Positions 9,132 to 18,221 are shown, counted from the first letter of the stretch. The stretch is 64,000 nucleotides of DNA from Haloplasma contractile SSD-17B (GCF_000215935.2 NZ_AFNU02000002.1:1-64000), one strand, 5' to 3'. The notes: generated by a model not told the origin, from the sequence alone. A program made the numbers and translations.

Positions 9132-9436
9132 TAGTATACTCCTTCGTCTCTGTACTATAACTATATATATGGTTTGACTGATTTTTAAAATTAAGCATTC
9201 AGTGTTCAATTTTAAACGTCTAGCTTTTTATTTATCCTATCCAAAATATAGTATGCTATGAGAAATCAAACTAATTAGGATTAAAATCATTAGTTGAAAG
9301 TTGAATAGGATGTTTTATAGTTTTATAATTGTAAGATTGATTCTAAACACTATCCTATTTTAACTACTAAAAGACCCTATTAGCGAATCATTGGCTAAAG
9401 CATTCACCAACAGAATTCACTATAGAGTCTGTATGT
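9132..9436. other. Non-coding gap between lgt and ppaX
   Basis: About 305 bp without a gene. It contains scattered AATAGGAT and ATCCTATT matches that could pair, but no clear terminator. It should hold the ppaX-trxB promoter. Confidence 0.4.
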
Positions 9437-10396
9437 TTAGTGACTATGTTTTTCTAATTCTTCATAATACGTTACAGGTATTATTTTTTTATAATGTCTT
9501 ATAGCTAGGGCTACAGTACTAACTACCACTAAAACAATACTAATCAGTTGTGCCGTTCTTAATCCAGTATCTCCAATATATAAACTATCCGTACGCATTC
9601 CTTCTATAAAGAAACGGCCAATTGAATACCAGATTAGATAAATGAAAATCATGTCTCCTATATAAAGTAGTTTCGTTCTACGTAAAATTAATAGTATAGT
9701 AAATCCTGTTAAATTCCAAAGCGATTCATATAGGAATGTAGGATGGTAATACTGCGCATAGAACCCTTCCTTTATATACATTTGATTTGTAATGAACTCT
9801 GGTAAATGAAGCTTATCCGATAAGAATTCACGTTGTTGATCTAATGCCATTTGACGCTCAGAAGCTGTCATCTCTGTAAACTCCTGCATTTTACCATTAA
9901 TCTTGTATGAGATAGGACCACCGTGAGCTTCCTGATTCATAAAGTTTCCCCATCGACCTATAGCTTGAGCAACTAGAAAGCCTACTGCACCCATGTCACA
10001 TGTTTTCAAAAATTGATTGATTGAAATACCACGACTTTTGGCGAAGAAGTATCCCCAAATGAGTGCAGTGATAATAGCACCATGTATAGCTAGTCCACCT
10101 TCGAAGATTCTAAAAACCCCTAGCAGATTATTTTTATAGCGACTCCATTCGAAAATTACATAATATAGACGCGCTCCTGCTATTGATAGAGGAAGACCGA
10201 AAATCACAAGGTCTTCTAAGAAATCCTTAGGGACACCAATTCGTTTTCCTTCCCTAATAGCTAGAAATAGAGCAAGCATAGCTCCGGATAAGATTAATAC
10301 TGCGTACCAATAAATTTTTAAAGGTCCGATTTCTAAGAGTATATTTCTTAGTGGTTCAATACTCGAATGGTCAAAGTTAGAACTTAATGTAAACAT
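9437..10396 (-). CDS. lgt: Prolipoprotein diacylglyceryl transferase
   Basis: Lgt attaches diacylglycerol from phosphatidylglycerol to the lipobox Cys of prolipoproteins. It is a multi-pass membrane enzyme with about seven helices. Signatures are IYWYAVLILSG near the N-terminus, GARLYYVIFEW, GGLAIHGAI and the catalytic AIGRWGNFMNQEAHGGP, followed by HPTFLYESLWN and the C-terminal GRFFIEGMRTDSL. At about 319 residues it is somewhat long, with an insertion of about 40 residues after the HGGP motif. I prefer the ATG at 10396, preceded by AGGTGG; the in-frame GTG at 10405 overlaps that site. hprK ends 13 bases upstream, so the two form an operon. Confidence 0.95.
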   Translation of the reverse strand: MFTLSSNFDHSSIEPLRNILLEIGPLKIYWYAVLILSGAMLALFLAIREGKRIGVPKDFLEDLVIFGLPLSIAGARLYYVIFEWSRYKNNLLGVFRIFEGGLAIHGAIITALIWGYFFAKSRGISINQFLKTCDMGAVGFLVAQAIGRWGNFMNQEAHGGPISYKINGKMQEFTEMTASERQMALDQQREFLSDKLHLPEFITNQMYIKEGFYAQYYHPTFLYESLWNLTGFTILLILRRTKLLYIGDMIFIYLIWYSIGRFFIEGMRTDSLYIGDTGLRTAQLISIVLVVVSTVALAIRHYKKIIPVTYYEELEKHSH

Positions 10397-10409
10397 ATTT
10401 TCCACCTAC

Positions 10410-11378
10410 CTAGTTATTATTATTATTATTTTGTGCGTTTTCTAATATCAGTTGATCTAAATTATCAGTAAATTCTTTAGCTGCATTGTATCCCATATAA
10501 CGGAGTTTACGATTGATCGCAGCAACCTCTATTAAACTAGATACATTTCGTCCCGGTCTAACTGGGATTCTGATATGAGCAACTTCTGTATTTAAAATCT
10601 TTAATGTTAACTCTTCTACACCTAGTCTGTCATAATTATTACCTTTTCCTTCATCCTTCTCTAAATCAATGACTAAAGTAATTCGTTTTTTATGTCTAAA
10701 TGATCCAGCACCAAACATTTGAACCACATTAATAATACCAATCCCTCTAATTTCCATTACTTTTTCTAAAATTTTAGGAGGCTTACCTACAATCAAACCT
10801 GGTTCTTTTTCATATATTTCTACATTATCATCGGCAACTAACTTATGCCCTCTTTTAACAAGTTCTAAGGCAGTCTCACTTTTACCAATTCCGCTTCCAC
10901 CGCGAATTAGCGTTCCGACACCATGTACATCAATTAAAACACCATGAACAGATGTAAAATCAGCTAGCTTTTCCTGTAAGAAGTTCGTAACATCCCCCAT
11001 AAGCGGTGTTGTCTTTTTACTACTTCTTAAGACTGGAATTTTATATTTATTTGCATTTCTTATAAATACTTCTGGGATATCAAAATCATTAGAAAAAATA
11101 AATGCTGGTGTCTTTTCTCTAAATAGCATTTCAACACGGATATCTTGATCCTGTTCATTTAACCAGTAGAAAAAGGTAACTTCTTTACTACCGATAATCT
11201 GAATTCGGTCCTCTTCATAAAAATCGAATAATCCTGCTAGTTCGAGTCCAGGTCTTGATAACATTTTTTGATCAATTCTTCGATCTAATCCGGCCTCACC
11301 TGCTATAATGGTAAACTTAAGTTCTTCTACAAGTTCCCTTACCTTTAAAATTTGTGTTTGAGCTATAATATCAGTCAT
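10410..11378 (-). CDS. hprK: HPr kinase/phosphorylase
   Basis: HprK/P phosphorylates HPr on Ser46 when glycolytic flux is high, and P-Ser-HPr is the CcpA co-repressor. The catalytic C-terminal domain carries the Walker A GGSGIGKS (about residues 160-167) and the signature around MEIRGIGIINV, followed by the conserved PVRPGRNVSSLIEVAA helix. The C-terminus ends in six consecutive Asn encoded by (AAT)5-AAC, a triplet microsatellite that could vary in length. The ATG at 11378 is preceded by AGGAAG at 8 bases and overlaps the stop of the upstream membrane-protein gene by 8 bases. Lgt follows downstream. Confidence 0.96.
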   Translation of the reverse strand: MTDIIAQTQILKVRELVEELKFTIIAGEAGLDRRIDQKMLSRPGLELAGLFDFYEEDRIQIIGSKEVTFFYWLNEQDQDIRVEMLFREKTPAFIFSNDFDIPEVFIRNANKYKIPVLRSSKKTTPLMGDVTNFLQEKLADFTSVHGVLIDVHGVGTLIRGGSGIGKSETALELVKRGHKLVADDNVEIYEKEPGLIVGKPPKILEKVMEIRGIGIINVVQMFGAGSFRHKKRITLVIDLEKDEGKGNNYDRLGVEELTLKILNTEVAHIRIPVRPGRNVSSLIEVAAINRKLRYMGYNAAKEFTDNLDQLILENAQNNNNNN

Positions 11379-12042
11379 GATCTTCACTTCCTAAAAGTAA
11401 TTTTTGATTTAATGTGTTCGATACAGTTCTTAGAACAACATAGTCAACTAAACTGATTGCTAACAGTAAGATAGTAATAATAAAAAATAATTCATAGAAA
11501 CTATTAAATATAATTTGTATATTGTATGCCTTGTTTAAGTGAATACTAACATAATAAATTACAATTGAATATACCATAATTAATAGAAAACCACTTGTCT
11601 TAAAGAATAAACTCTTTTCAAGTTTCAGAACGAGCGGCCTAATCGTTTTGTCGACTAATGCTAATAGAACGCCTAATAATAAGATTGCGCCTTTAGGATT
11701 AAACGTTAGCTGCCCGGTTGTTACCGAATAAATAGCAAGTATACCACTGTAAACAAGGATACAGAGTAGAATACTTTTTATGAAACTGATTTTCTTAAAG
11801 CTAGTTATAGGTATTAATGAATCTTTTAATAGTTCTTCTTTAAATGCCTCGTCATTCTTTAGCATGCTCAAAAATTCAGAATTAAGTGCATCATTTACTG
11901 CTCCTGCTATTTGATGTTCTAGTTCTTTCTCAGTATATTTTTTATCGTTATTTTCAATTAAATCATGTTCTTGTGATGATTCTGTGTCATTTTCAGATTC
12001 TTTACACACTTCATTTGTGTTTTGTTCCTCATCTCGATTCAT
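11371..12042 (-). CDS. YvlD-like four-helix membrane protein
   Basis: This 223-residue protein has an acidic, Glu/Asn-rich cytoplasmic N-terminus of about 90 residues and then four predicted helices. The segment LLALVDKTIRPLVLKLE resembles the family hallmark of phage-holin-family-4/YvlD proteins. In Bacillus yvlD lies immediately upstream of hprK-lgt, exactly the position seen here. The hydrophilic N-terminal extension is not typical of YvlD and may be lineage-specific. Its stop overlaps the hprK start (ATGACTGA), so translation is probably coupled. The function is unknown; identity rests mostly on context and topology. Confidence 0.6.
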   Translation of the reverse strand: MNRDEEQNTNEVCKESENDTESSQEHDLIENNDKKYTEKELEHQIAGAVNDALNSEFLSMLKNDEAFKEELLKDSLIPITSFKKISFIKSILLCILVYSGILAIYSVTTGQLTFNPKGAILLLGVLLALVDKTIRPLVLKLEKSLFFKTSGFLLIMVYSIVIYYVSIHLNKAYNIQIIFNSFYELFFIITILLLAISLVDYVVLRTVSNTLNQKLLLGSEDHD

Positions 12043-12313
12043 TTATACCCACCTACCCTTTTTTTGCTCCCCTAATAGTTTACCACAAATTCCTAATTGT
12101 GAATACCATTTAGCCGATGTTTAACCGCCACTTTTTATTTGTTTTGACTCATTTGATTGTGTTCATCGTTCAATCTTTATCATTTCTATCTTGAAGGTTT
12201 TGCTATTTAGCGTTTTGATTTTGCTTGTAGCAATTTATGATTATAGTCTAATTAATAATAACCCTATAAACACATGAATTCGAATTTAACTTATAGAGTT
12301 AATTTCATTTAAC

Positions 12314-12349
12314 TAAAAAATACATAATACTTAGTGCGTATTATGTATT
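12314..12349 (-). terminator. Terminator overlapping the VanZ-like stop codon
   Basis: The 12-bp stem AATACATAATAC/GTATTATGTATT (12319-12330 with 12338-12349) is followed on the minus strand by a T-run. The last VanZ codons and the stop lie inside the hairpin. The 260 bases beyond, up to the YvlD-like start, show nothing else recognisable. Confidence 0.8.
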
Positions 12350-13152
12350 CGTTTTAGTTTAAGAAAAAGTGTAATAAATAGAACTCCCATAAGTGCACCT
12401 ATTCCATTTAATATTAGATCATCAACATCATAAAAGCCTAAGTTTGTAATTGCCTGAATAAATTCTGCTAAATGAATGACTAAAATAGAGACAGTTATTC
12501 CCTCTAGTAAACTCTTTCTAAACCCTATATAGATTCCTAATGGCACAGCAACTAAAATGTTACCAAGTAGATTATACTGAACGAGTTCTAAATGGAGATA
12601 ATTTAGCCAAAGAATGATGTAGGTATCAAAGTTAAAGGAGTTAATTGTATTAGGGGGTGTCTGCTTACTCAATATAAGACTTATAATGTTAATCATAATC
12701 ACAATTAATATAGGTGCTACAATTGGATGAACTCCTAGTTTCCTAGGATTTTTAAACATAAAAAATAGAATACTAAAGATTGAAACAATTACTAGTATAC
12801 CTACGAACAGATAGTTGGCTATTGTTCCTGGCATGTATGAATACGATAAATCTTCAGGCAATTGTCTACCATATAATAGACCCATTAAGCCAATAAAATA
12901 GGTCAACATTAAATAATTAGCAATAAATTCTAATGAATATCTGTTTTGCTTTAGAATTAAATTAATTGAGTAATCCATTATAAAATATATGAATAACGCC
13001 ACTGATACTCGATTACATACGTGTGAGAAATAAGATATGACACGAAATGTCTTAAGCAATTCATCCACCACATATTGATTAATTATAATTGACATCAGTG
13101 TTGCAATCACTACGAGTACTAGCACATACGTAATTTTTTTAATTAATTTCAT
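12331..13152 (-). CDS. VanZ-like membrane protein
   Basis: This 273-residue polytopic protein has about eight hydrophobic segments. The C-terminal third matches VanZ-like families: NLLGNILVAVPLGIYIGF, an intramembrane E..Q pair in HLAEFIQAIT, and the signature DVDDLILNGIGALMG. VanZ-like proteins confer low-level teicoplanin resistance in some enterococci, but most homologues have undefined envelope roles. The N-terminal half has no recognisable domain. GGGAGG precedes the ATG. The gene has its own terminator, so it is probably a separate unit from the downstream YvlD-hprK-lgt group. Confidence 0.75.
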   Translation of the reverse strand: MKLIKKITYVLVLVVIATLMSIIINQYVVDELLKTFRVISYFSHVCNRVSVALFIYFIMDYSINLILKQNRYSLEFIANYLMLTYFIGLMGLLYGRQLPEDLSYSYMPGTIANYLFVGILVIVSIFSILFFMFKNPRKLGVHPIVAPILIVIMINIISLILSKQTPPNTINSFNFDTYIILWLNYLHLELVQYNLLGNILVAVPLGIYIGFRKSLLEGITVSILVIHLAEFIQAITNLGFYDVDDLILNGIGALMGVLFITLFLKLKRIHNTH

Positions 13153-13519
13153 GGTGTAATCCTCCCTATCTTACTATTTACAGTATATCACTTTTTTAAT
13201 CAAAAAATGATAAAAAACAGATTAGGATTACTTTTTTATAATTGTATCCTTAATCACTTGGAATAGTTTGTTCTTGAATAAACGCTAAACTCCTAAATAC
13301 GAAAAAAGTCATTAATAATAGAATCTACAATTGTATAGGATTACTAATTGACGCTGTTAGCGAACTGTAATTTTATCTACAACTGTTCATATTATAATTT
13401 TATACATATAAGCACTTAGCACTTGAATTTATTGAGTGTTATAATAAATTAGTTTGTTGAGTTTAAACGATCGTAACAAGGTTCCTTAACTGAGTGTCAT
13501 ATTTTTATTATCTGTATTC
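13153..13519. other. Non-coding gap upstream of the VanZ-like gene
   Basis: About 370 bp of AT-rich sequence between the HD-fold gene and the VanZ-like start. I see no gene, RNA motif or clear hairpin terminator. Confidence 0.4.
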
Positions 13520-14083
13520 CTACTTATATAGACCCTCTTTTAAATCCTTAATGAACTCTTTTGCAAATAGTTGCTGTTCTTTAAAAATATGTTTTGCGTC
13601 CTCTAAATAACAAGTCCCTTTATTTAAAAGATTTGTTTCAATATAGCTTATTGTTTGTTCAAGCGTCTGCCCTCTAACCGACCCAGTAATTAATGATTTT
13701 ACGATTAGGAATGTTTTTCCTCCTTCAATCATATGAGCGTCATGAAGGATCTTCCCTTCTAATGTTTCTGCTGTTTCTTGTTTTTGTGACTCAAAAGCTA
13801 CTTTAATAATTAAACTTATCAAATCTTCAGATATCTCTTGTGAACATAACCATTCCTTAATTTTGTTTTTATTCTCATATATAAATCCATGAAAATAGGC
13901 ACCGTATAATAGAACAGTCTTGTTTACATCTACATCTACGTTTTCAACTAACTTTTGCACATATTTTAATACTCTTTCTATATGAGTTAGATCATGCATA
14001 ATATCCTTACTCTCATAGTAGGGGATAACAAATTCTAGAAGTGCCTGCAAATCTCTAGGTTCTACTATCGTACTAATTTCCAT
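13520..14083 (-). CDS. HD-fold phosphohydrolase-like protein with altered HD motif
   Basis: This 187-residue all-helical protein aligns by pattern with small HD-domain phosphohydrolases (YpgQ/YedJ type). The first metal-ligand motif is intact as MHDLTHIERV (His34). The defining HD dyad appears as AYFHG (His65-Gly66), with Asp replaced by Gly. A later HDAHMIEGG supplies the downstream Asp region. Loss of the metal-coordinating Asp suggests weak or no hydrolase activity, unless another residue substitutes. AGGAGG precedes the ATG. It stands alone between uvrA and the VanZ-like gene, and its substrate is unknown. Confidence 0.65.
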   Translation of the reverse strand: MEISTIVEPRDLQALLEFVIPYYESKDIMHDLTHIERVLKYVQKLVENVDVDVNKTVLLYGAYFHGFIYENKNKIKEWLCSQEISEDLISLIIKVAFESQKQETAETLEGKILHDAHMIEGGKTFLIVKSLITGSVRGQTLEQTISYIETNLLNKGTCYLEDAKHIFKEQQLFAKEFIKDLKEGLYK

Positions 14084-14312
14084 ATAGTATCATCCTCCTA
14101 TACTATCTTAACAGTACTACTCATTAATTCTAAAAAACTCTCTTTTAAATACAAATGATTATGTTCGTGATTTTGTCATTAAACATTAGATAAAATTTAA
14201 ACACATTTAATATGTTACAGTCTTAGATATTTAATATAATTGTATCACATAGTTTCAAATATTTGGATATAATTTTAGTTTCTAGTTAAAGGTTTTTTAT
14301 CCTACCAGAACT

Positions 14313-14361
14313 AAAAAAAGGATTACCTATGAATTTAAGCTACATAGGTAATCCTTTTTAT
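14313..14361 (-). terminator. Terminator of uvrA
   Basis: The stem AAAGGATTACCTATG/CATAGGTAATCCTTT is flanked by A-runs and T-runs, so it can act in both directions. It lies about 55 bases beyond the uvrA stop. The rest of the 14084-14312 stretch is AT-rich without recognised features and should hold the promoter of the HD-fold gene. Confidence 0.88.
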
Positions 14362-14414
14362 ATTTTAATAGTCTTCTTATATAAATGTGTTCACTTTGGA
14401 TTTATTATAATAGT

Positions 14415-17252
14415 TTACTTCCTTGCCTGGTCGCGTTCTAAAACCTTCTTAATGTAGTATCCTGTGTACGATTCTTTGACTTTTGCAATCTCTTCAGGTG
14501 TTCCTTTAGCGATTATTTGTCCACCGCCATCTCCACCTTCAGGTCCTAAGTCAATAATGTGGTCTGCTAATTTTATTACATCAAGATTGTGTTCGATGAT
14601 CACTACGGTTGCTCCTTGTGAAACAATGCTTTGAAGCACAATCATTAGGCGCCTGATGTCATCAATATGTAGTCCTGTAGTAGGTTCATCTAAAATATAA
14701 AGTGTCTGATCCGTAATTCGTTTATGGAGTTCAGAAGCTAATTTAACACGCTGTGCCTCTCCACCTGATAGGGTCGTTGCTGATTGTCCTAATTTAATAT
14801 AGCCAAGACCTACATCGAAAATCGTTTGAAGACGTCTTTTAATCTTCGGTATTTTTTCAAAGAACTCTAACGCATTTTCTACTGTCATACCTAGAACATC
14901 TGCTATTGTTTTGCCCTTATATTTTACTTCTAACGTTTCTCTATTATAGCGTTTCCCATGACACACTTCACAAGGAACATAGACATCCGGTAAGAAGTGC
15001 ATCTCTATTTTGTTTACTCCGTCACCGGAACACGCTTCACAACGTCCTCCCTTAACATTAAATGAGAACCGTCCTTTTTGGTACCCTCGAACTTTTGCCT
15101 CATTTGTCTGTGCAAATAAATCACGGATATGATCGAATACCCCCGTATAAGTTGCAGGGTTTGAACGTGGTGTTCTACCAATCGGCGACTGATCAATATC
15201 AATTACTTTCTCTATTTGTTCGATACCTTTAATTTCTTTGTGTTTTCCTGGTTTAGCTTTTGTACGATATAGTTTACTCTTTATACCTTTATACAGAATT
15301 TCATTTACTAATGTAGATTTACCTGATCCTGAAACGCCAGTTACAACATTTAGTTTTCCTAATGGGAATTTTGCATTTATATTTTTTAAGTTGTTTTCTT
15401 TAGCACCTCGAACCTCTAAATACTTTCCGTTACCATTTGAACGCTTTTCAGGAATAGGAATAAATCTTTTACCAGATAAATATTTTCCTGTTAGCGAGGT
15501 ATCATGTCTCTTAATTTCATCCGGCGTACCCTCTGCAATGACTTGTCCACCATGAATACCTGCTCCTGGTCCTATATCTATAATATGGTCAGAAGCCATC
15601 ATGGTATCTTCATCATGTTCTACAACAATTAATGTATTTCCTAGATCTCGCATTGATTTTAATGTGTTGATTAACTTATCATTATCACGTTGATGAAGAC
15701 CAATTGAAGGTTCGTCTAACACATATAAAACACCTGTTAAGCGTGACCCAATTTGAGTCGCTAGTCTAATCCGCTGCGCTTCTCCTCCTGATAGTGTTCC
15801 TGCCGTACGATCTAAGGTTAAATATCCTAAACCTACATTAACAAGGAAACTTAATCGTTCATCAATTTCTTTTATAATCATGTGGGCGATGTGCTTGTCC
15901 TTTTTTGATAAGTCTAATCCATTTATATACTCAAGCGCATGTGCTACCGATAATTCAGTATATTCACTAATGTTTTTTTCACCAACATAAACAGACAGGG
16001 ACTCTTTTGATAGTCTAGCTCCCTTACACGTACTACATGATTCATCTGCCATTAAATTTTCTAACCAGTCACGCATCATATTTGACGTTGTTTCATGATA
16101 ACGGCGTTCGTAGTTATTAATTACACCTTCATAATAAGCAACTTTCTCATGTTTCATTCCGCGTTCACTTTCAAATTTAAAGTAAATTGGCTCTTTAGAA
16201 CCATACAAAATAATAGCTAAGTCATTCTTTTTCATATCCTTAACAGGGACGGTGAGATCAATATCATAATGATCTGCCGTTGACTCAAGTTGTTTCCGGT
16301 AATAGGTTTCCGGCTTCTCTAATCCTCTAATCGCACCTTCTCTAATTGACTTGCTATCGTCCGGTATTAATAAGTCAATACTAATTTTCTTTTTAAACCC
16401 AAGTCCATTACACGTGTCACACGCTCCAAATGGTGAATTGAACGAGAACATTCTTGGTTCTAATTCTCCTACCGAGAAGTCACAGTGTGTACATGAAAAG
16501 TGTTCACTAAAGATGATATCTTCTTGTCCGATTACATCGACGATCACTTTTCCGTGCCCAAGTTTTAATGCAGTCTCAATTGAGTCATACAATCGTGACT
16601 GGGTACCCTTCTTTATAATAACACGGTCAACAATCACTTCTATTGAGTGTTTCTTATTTTTATTAAGGTCAAACTCTTCATCTAAGTCATACATTTCTCC
16701 ATCAACACGTACACGTACATAACCATCTTTCTTTAACTGTTCAAAAACTTTAGCATGTGTACCTTTTTTACCGGAGATAACCGGAGAAAGAATCTGCATC
16801 TTTGTACGCTCTTCAAATTCAAGTAAACGGTCAACCATTTGGTCAACAGTTTGTGACTGAATCTCTATTCCGTGTGTTGGGCAGACTGGCTTACCAACGC
16901 GGGCATATAACAGTCTTAAATAATCATAAATTTCCGTCACGGTACCTACAGTTGATCTCGGGTTACGGCTTGTCGTTTTTTGATCAATTGATATCGCTGG
17001 TGATAGTCCTTCAATTGCATCAACGTCAGGCTTATCCATATTCCCTAAGAACTGCCTTGCATATGCGGATAGACTCTCAACATAACGGCGTTGTCCTTCA
17101 GCATAGATGGTATCAAATGCTAAACTCGATTTCCCGCTTCCCGACAATCCTGTCATCACAACAAATTGACCACGAGGAATCTTAATATCTATATTTTTTA
17201 AATTGTTTTCTCTAGCACCTTTGACTGTAATAAATTCTTGCTCTCTTGCCAT
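14415..17252 (-). CDS. uvrA: Excinuclease ABC subunit UvrA
   Basis: UvrA is the damage-sensing ATPase of nucleotide excision repair and loads UvrB at lesions. It has two ABC ATPase modules: Walker [15 protein letters not shown] and signature [12 protein letters not shown] in the first, [13 protein letters not shown] and [12 protein letters not shown] in the second, each with Walker B VLDEP or ILDEP. Zinc-binding CxxC pairs occur in CSTCKGARL and CEACSGDGV...CEVCHG. I start at the ATG at 17252 (945 residues), preceded by GAAGGTGATT; the longer frame adds 42 residues without conserved character. uvrB, its usual operon partner, is not next to it. A LexA-like box lies upstream. Confidence 0.97.
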   Translation of the reverse strand: MAREQEFITVKGARENNLKNIDIKIPRGQFVVMTGLSGSGKSSLAFDTIYAEGQRRYVESLSAYARQFLGNMDKPDVDAIEGLSPAISIDQKTTSRNPRSTVGTVTEIYDYLRLLYARVGKPVCPTHGIEIQSQTVDQMVDRLLEFEERTKMQILSPVISGKKGTHAKVFEQLKKDGYVRVRVDGEMYDLDEEFDLNKNKKHSIEVIVDRVIIKKGTQSRLYDSIETALKLGHGKVIVDVIGQEDIIFSEHFSCTHCDFSVGELEPRMFSFNSPFGACDTCNGLGFKKKISIDLLIPDDSKSIREGAIRGLEKPETYYRKQLESTADHYDIDLTVPVKDMKKNDLAIILYGSKEPIYFKFESERGMKHEKVAYYEGVINNYERRYHETTSNMMRDWLENLMADESCSTCKGARLSKESLSVYVGEKNISEYTELSVAHALEYINGLDLSKKDKHIAHMIIKEIDERLSFLVNVGLGYLTLDRTAGTLSGGEAQRIRLATQIGSRLTGVLYVLDEPSIGLHQRDNDKLINTLKSMRDLGNTLIVVEHDEDTMMASDHIIDIGPGAGIHGGQVIAEGTPDEIKRHDTSLTGKYLSGKRFIPIPEKRSNGNGKYLEVRGAKENNLKNINAKFPLGKLNVVTGVSGSGKSTLVNEILYKGIKSKLYRTKAKPGKHKEIKGIEQIEKVIDIDQSPIGRTPRSNPATYTGVFDHIRDLFAQTNEAKVRGYQKGRFSFNVKGGRCEACSGDGVNKIEMHFLPDVYVPCEVCHGKRYNRETLEVKYKGKTIADVLGMTVENALEFFEKIPKIKRRLQTIFDVGLGYIKLGQSATTLSGGEAQRVKLASELHKRITDQTLYILDEPTTGLHIDDIRRLMIVLQSIVSQGATVVIIEHNLDVIKLADHIIDLGPEGGDGGGQIIAKGTPEEIAKVKESYTGYYIKKVLERDQARK

Positions 17253-17313
17253 AATAATCACCTTCATTATATTAACTGTATTTCTAGTCATTTTATACAT
17301 AAAAACCTTTATC

Positions 17314-17342
17314 ATTATAACACATATTAAAAAATAATGATA
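17314..17342 (-). promoter_or_regulatory. Candidate uvrA promoter (extended -10)
   Basis: On the minus strand TGTTATAAT (plus 17314-17322) forms an extended -10. The -35 region 17 bases up is poor. The predicted 5' leader is about 55 bases. Confidence 0.5.
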
Positions 17343-17351
17343 GAAATATAC

Positions 17352-17365
17352 TGAACATACGTTTG
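17352..17365. promoter_or_regulatory. LexA/DinR-like box upstream of uvrA
   Basis: TGAACATACGTTTG matches the Bacillus DinR consensus CGAACRNRYGTTYC at 12 of 14 positions in either orientation. It sits just upstream of the candidate uvrA -35. uvrA is a classic SOS gene, so SOS control is plausible. Two mismatches at the outer positions keep confidence moderate. Confidence 0.5.
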
Positions 17366-17475
17366 TTTTTTTATCCATTTATAGTACTTTTTACCATATA
17401 TTCTTAGCGAAAAACAATCATTATCCCCTTTTTTTCGCTTTTTATAAATAATAACGCTTTCATTTTTCTAAGTTG

Positions 17476-17504
17476 TTGACTCCTTTCTAAAATGCTGTTA
17501 TAAT
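17476..17504 (+). promoter_or_regulatory. Consensus sigma-A promoter driving a plus-strand non-coding transcript
   Basis: TTGACT (17476-17481) and a perfect TATAAT (17499-17504) are separated by exactly 17 bases, the best promoter match I noticed in the window. No protein gene follows on this strand for more than 3 kb, so it most likely drives the repeat-bearing RNA downstream. Confidence 0.85.
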
Positions 17505-17510
17505 CTCTCT

Positions 17511-17723
17511 CGGTGTTGAAAAAAACACCCTTTTAAAAAGTCGTTTCTCATATATTTACCCCTTTCAAAATCTCATAATCAATCCCTTAACAAACTCATA
17601 TTTACCCCCCCCTATAACCCCTCATAATCAATCCCTCAACAAACTCATACTTATCCCTTAAACTTTTTTCATACAGTTATCTCCCCCCCAAGAAAACAGC
17701 CTTACTTTTTAAGGCTGTTTTTA
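17511..17723 (+). ncRNA. Candidate small RNA with six C-rich anti-RBS repeats
   Basis: This is a predicted transcript of about 210 nt, bounded by a consensus promoter (17476-17504) and an intrinsic terminator (17693-17722). Near the 5' end GGTGTT...AACACC can form a small hairpin. The body is poor in G, rich in A, U and C, and should be largely unstructured. It contains six units starting CTCATA (the last TTCATA), each followed by a CCC motif. Read as antisense, each unit matches a Shine-Dalgarno GGG run, a short spacer and AUGAG. Known Bacillota sRNAs such as RsaE use unpaired C-rich motifs to block ribosome-binding sites, so a multi-target translational regulator is a reasonable inference. 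I recognise no Rfam family. Confidence 0.6.
17547..17689 (+). repeat. Six tandem ~24-bp CTCATA-N-CCC units
   Basis: Units start at 17547, 17572, 17595, 17621, 17644 and 17668, spaced 25, 23, 26, 23 and 24 bases. Units 2 and 4 are nearly identical (CTCATAATCAATCCCT then T or C), giving a 49-bp higher-order period. Unit 3 contains eight C in a row and unit 6 seven, conspicuous in AT-rich DNA and possibly variable in length. Confidence 0.85.
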
Positions 17724-17724
17724 C
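17693..17724 (+). terminator. Intrinsic terminator of the candidate sRNA
   Basis: The stem AAAACAGCCTT/AAGGCTGTTTT (17693-17703 with 17711-17721) is followed by further T on the plus strand. Confidence 0.85.
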
Positions 17725-17745
17725 GTTTTATAGCAATAAATCACG

Positions 17746-17784
17746 AAAAAAACCTTATCCTAACTTATAGGATAAGGTTTTTTT
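17746..17784 (-). terminator. Bidirectional terminator after the DUF4397 gene pair
   Basis: The 15-bp stem AAAAAAACCTTATCC/GGATAAGGTTTTTTT works on both strands. On the minus strand it ends the DUF4397 operon; on the plus strand it is a backup terminator for the sRNA. Confidence 0.88.
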
Positions 17785-17864
17785 CTGTTTAGTTTCCATA
17801 ATTATTCGGATATTTATTACATTAATCTGCTTATTACTTATTTTCTATGTACTAGATAATAATC

Positions 17865-18221
17865 CTATACACCATCTTCTAAATAAAGTGCGCTTAATGC
17901 AGGATCCTCATTTAATAATCCTACTGCATATACCGTGTAGACTTTACCAGGTTCAAGTGTTACGTTTGGAACTGATAGTACAACTTGGTTAGTATTTCTA
18001 GCAGGTCTAACTTGCAATGTATATGTTGCTGGCCTTACCTCAATATACTCTGTCGTTTCTTCAAATGTTACATCACTAAATAAAGCAGGCCCATTTGGTA
18101 AAGTAATATCCACACTTGGAGCATTAGGTGATAAGTGAACAAATCTTACATACGCTCTATTTGTCTGAACCGCTTCTGGTTGCTCCATATTCATTGTATT
18201 TGGCTTCTTCTTCCGGATCAT
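17865..18221 (-). CDS. DUF4397 domain protein (short)
   Basis: This 118-residue protein has no signal peptide. After a short basic N-terminus (MIRKKKP), residues 23-115 form one DUF4397 domain, a predicted beta-sandwich: YVRFVHLSPNAPSVDI, then VRPATYTLQVRP, then VTLEPGKVYTVYAVG. DUF4397 modules occur in bacterial surface and spore-associated proteins, but the function is not established. It overlaps the upstream DUF4397 gene by 4 bases (ATGA) with AGAGGTGG at good spacing, so the two are translationally coupled. Both probably form one surface or coat complex. Confidence 0.8.
   Translation of the reverse strand: MIRKKKPNTMNMEQPEAVQTNRAYVRFVHLSPNAPSVDITLPNGPALFSDVTFEETTEYIEVRPATYTLQVRPARNTNQVVLSVPNVTLEPGKVYTVYAVGLLNEDPALSALYLEDGV

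Noticed and set aside
15238-17185. Several 100-codon plus-strand frames within uvrA
   Set aside because: All are opposite the well-conserved uvrA coding sequence and show no independent signals.
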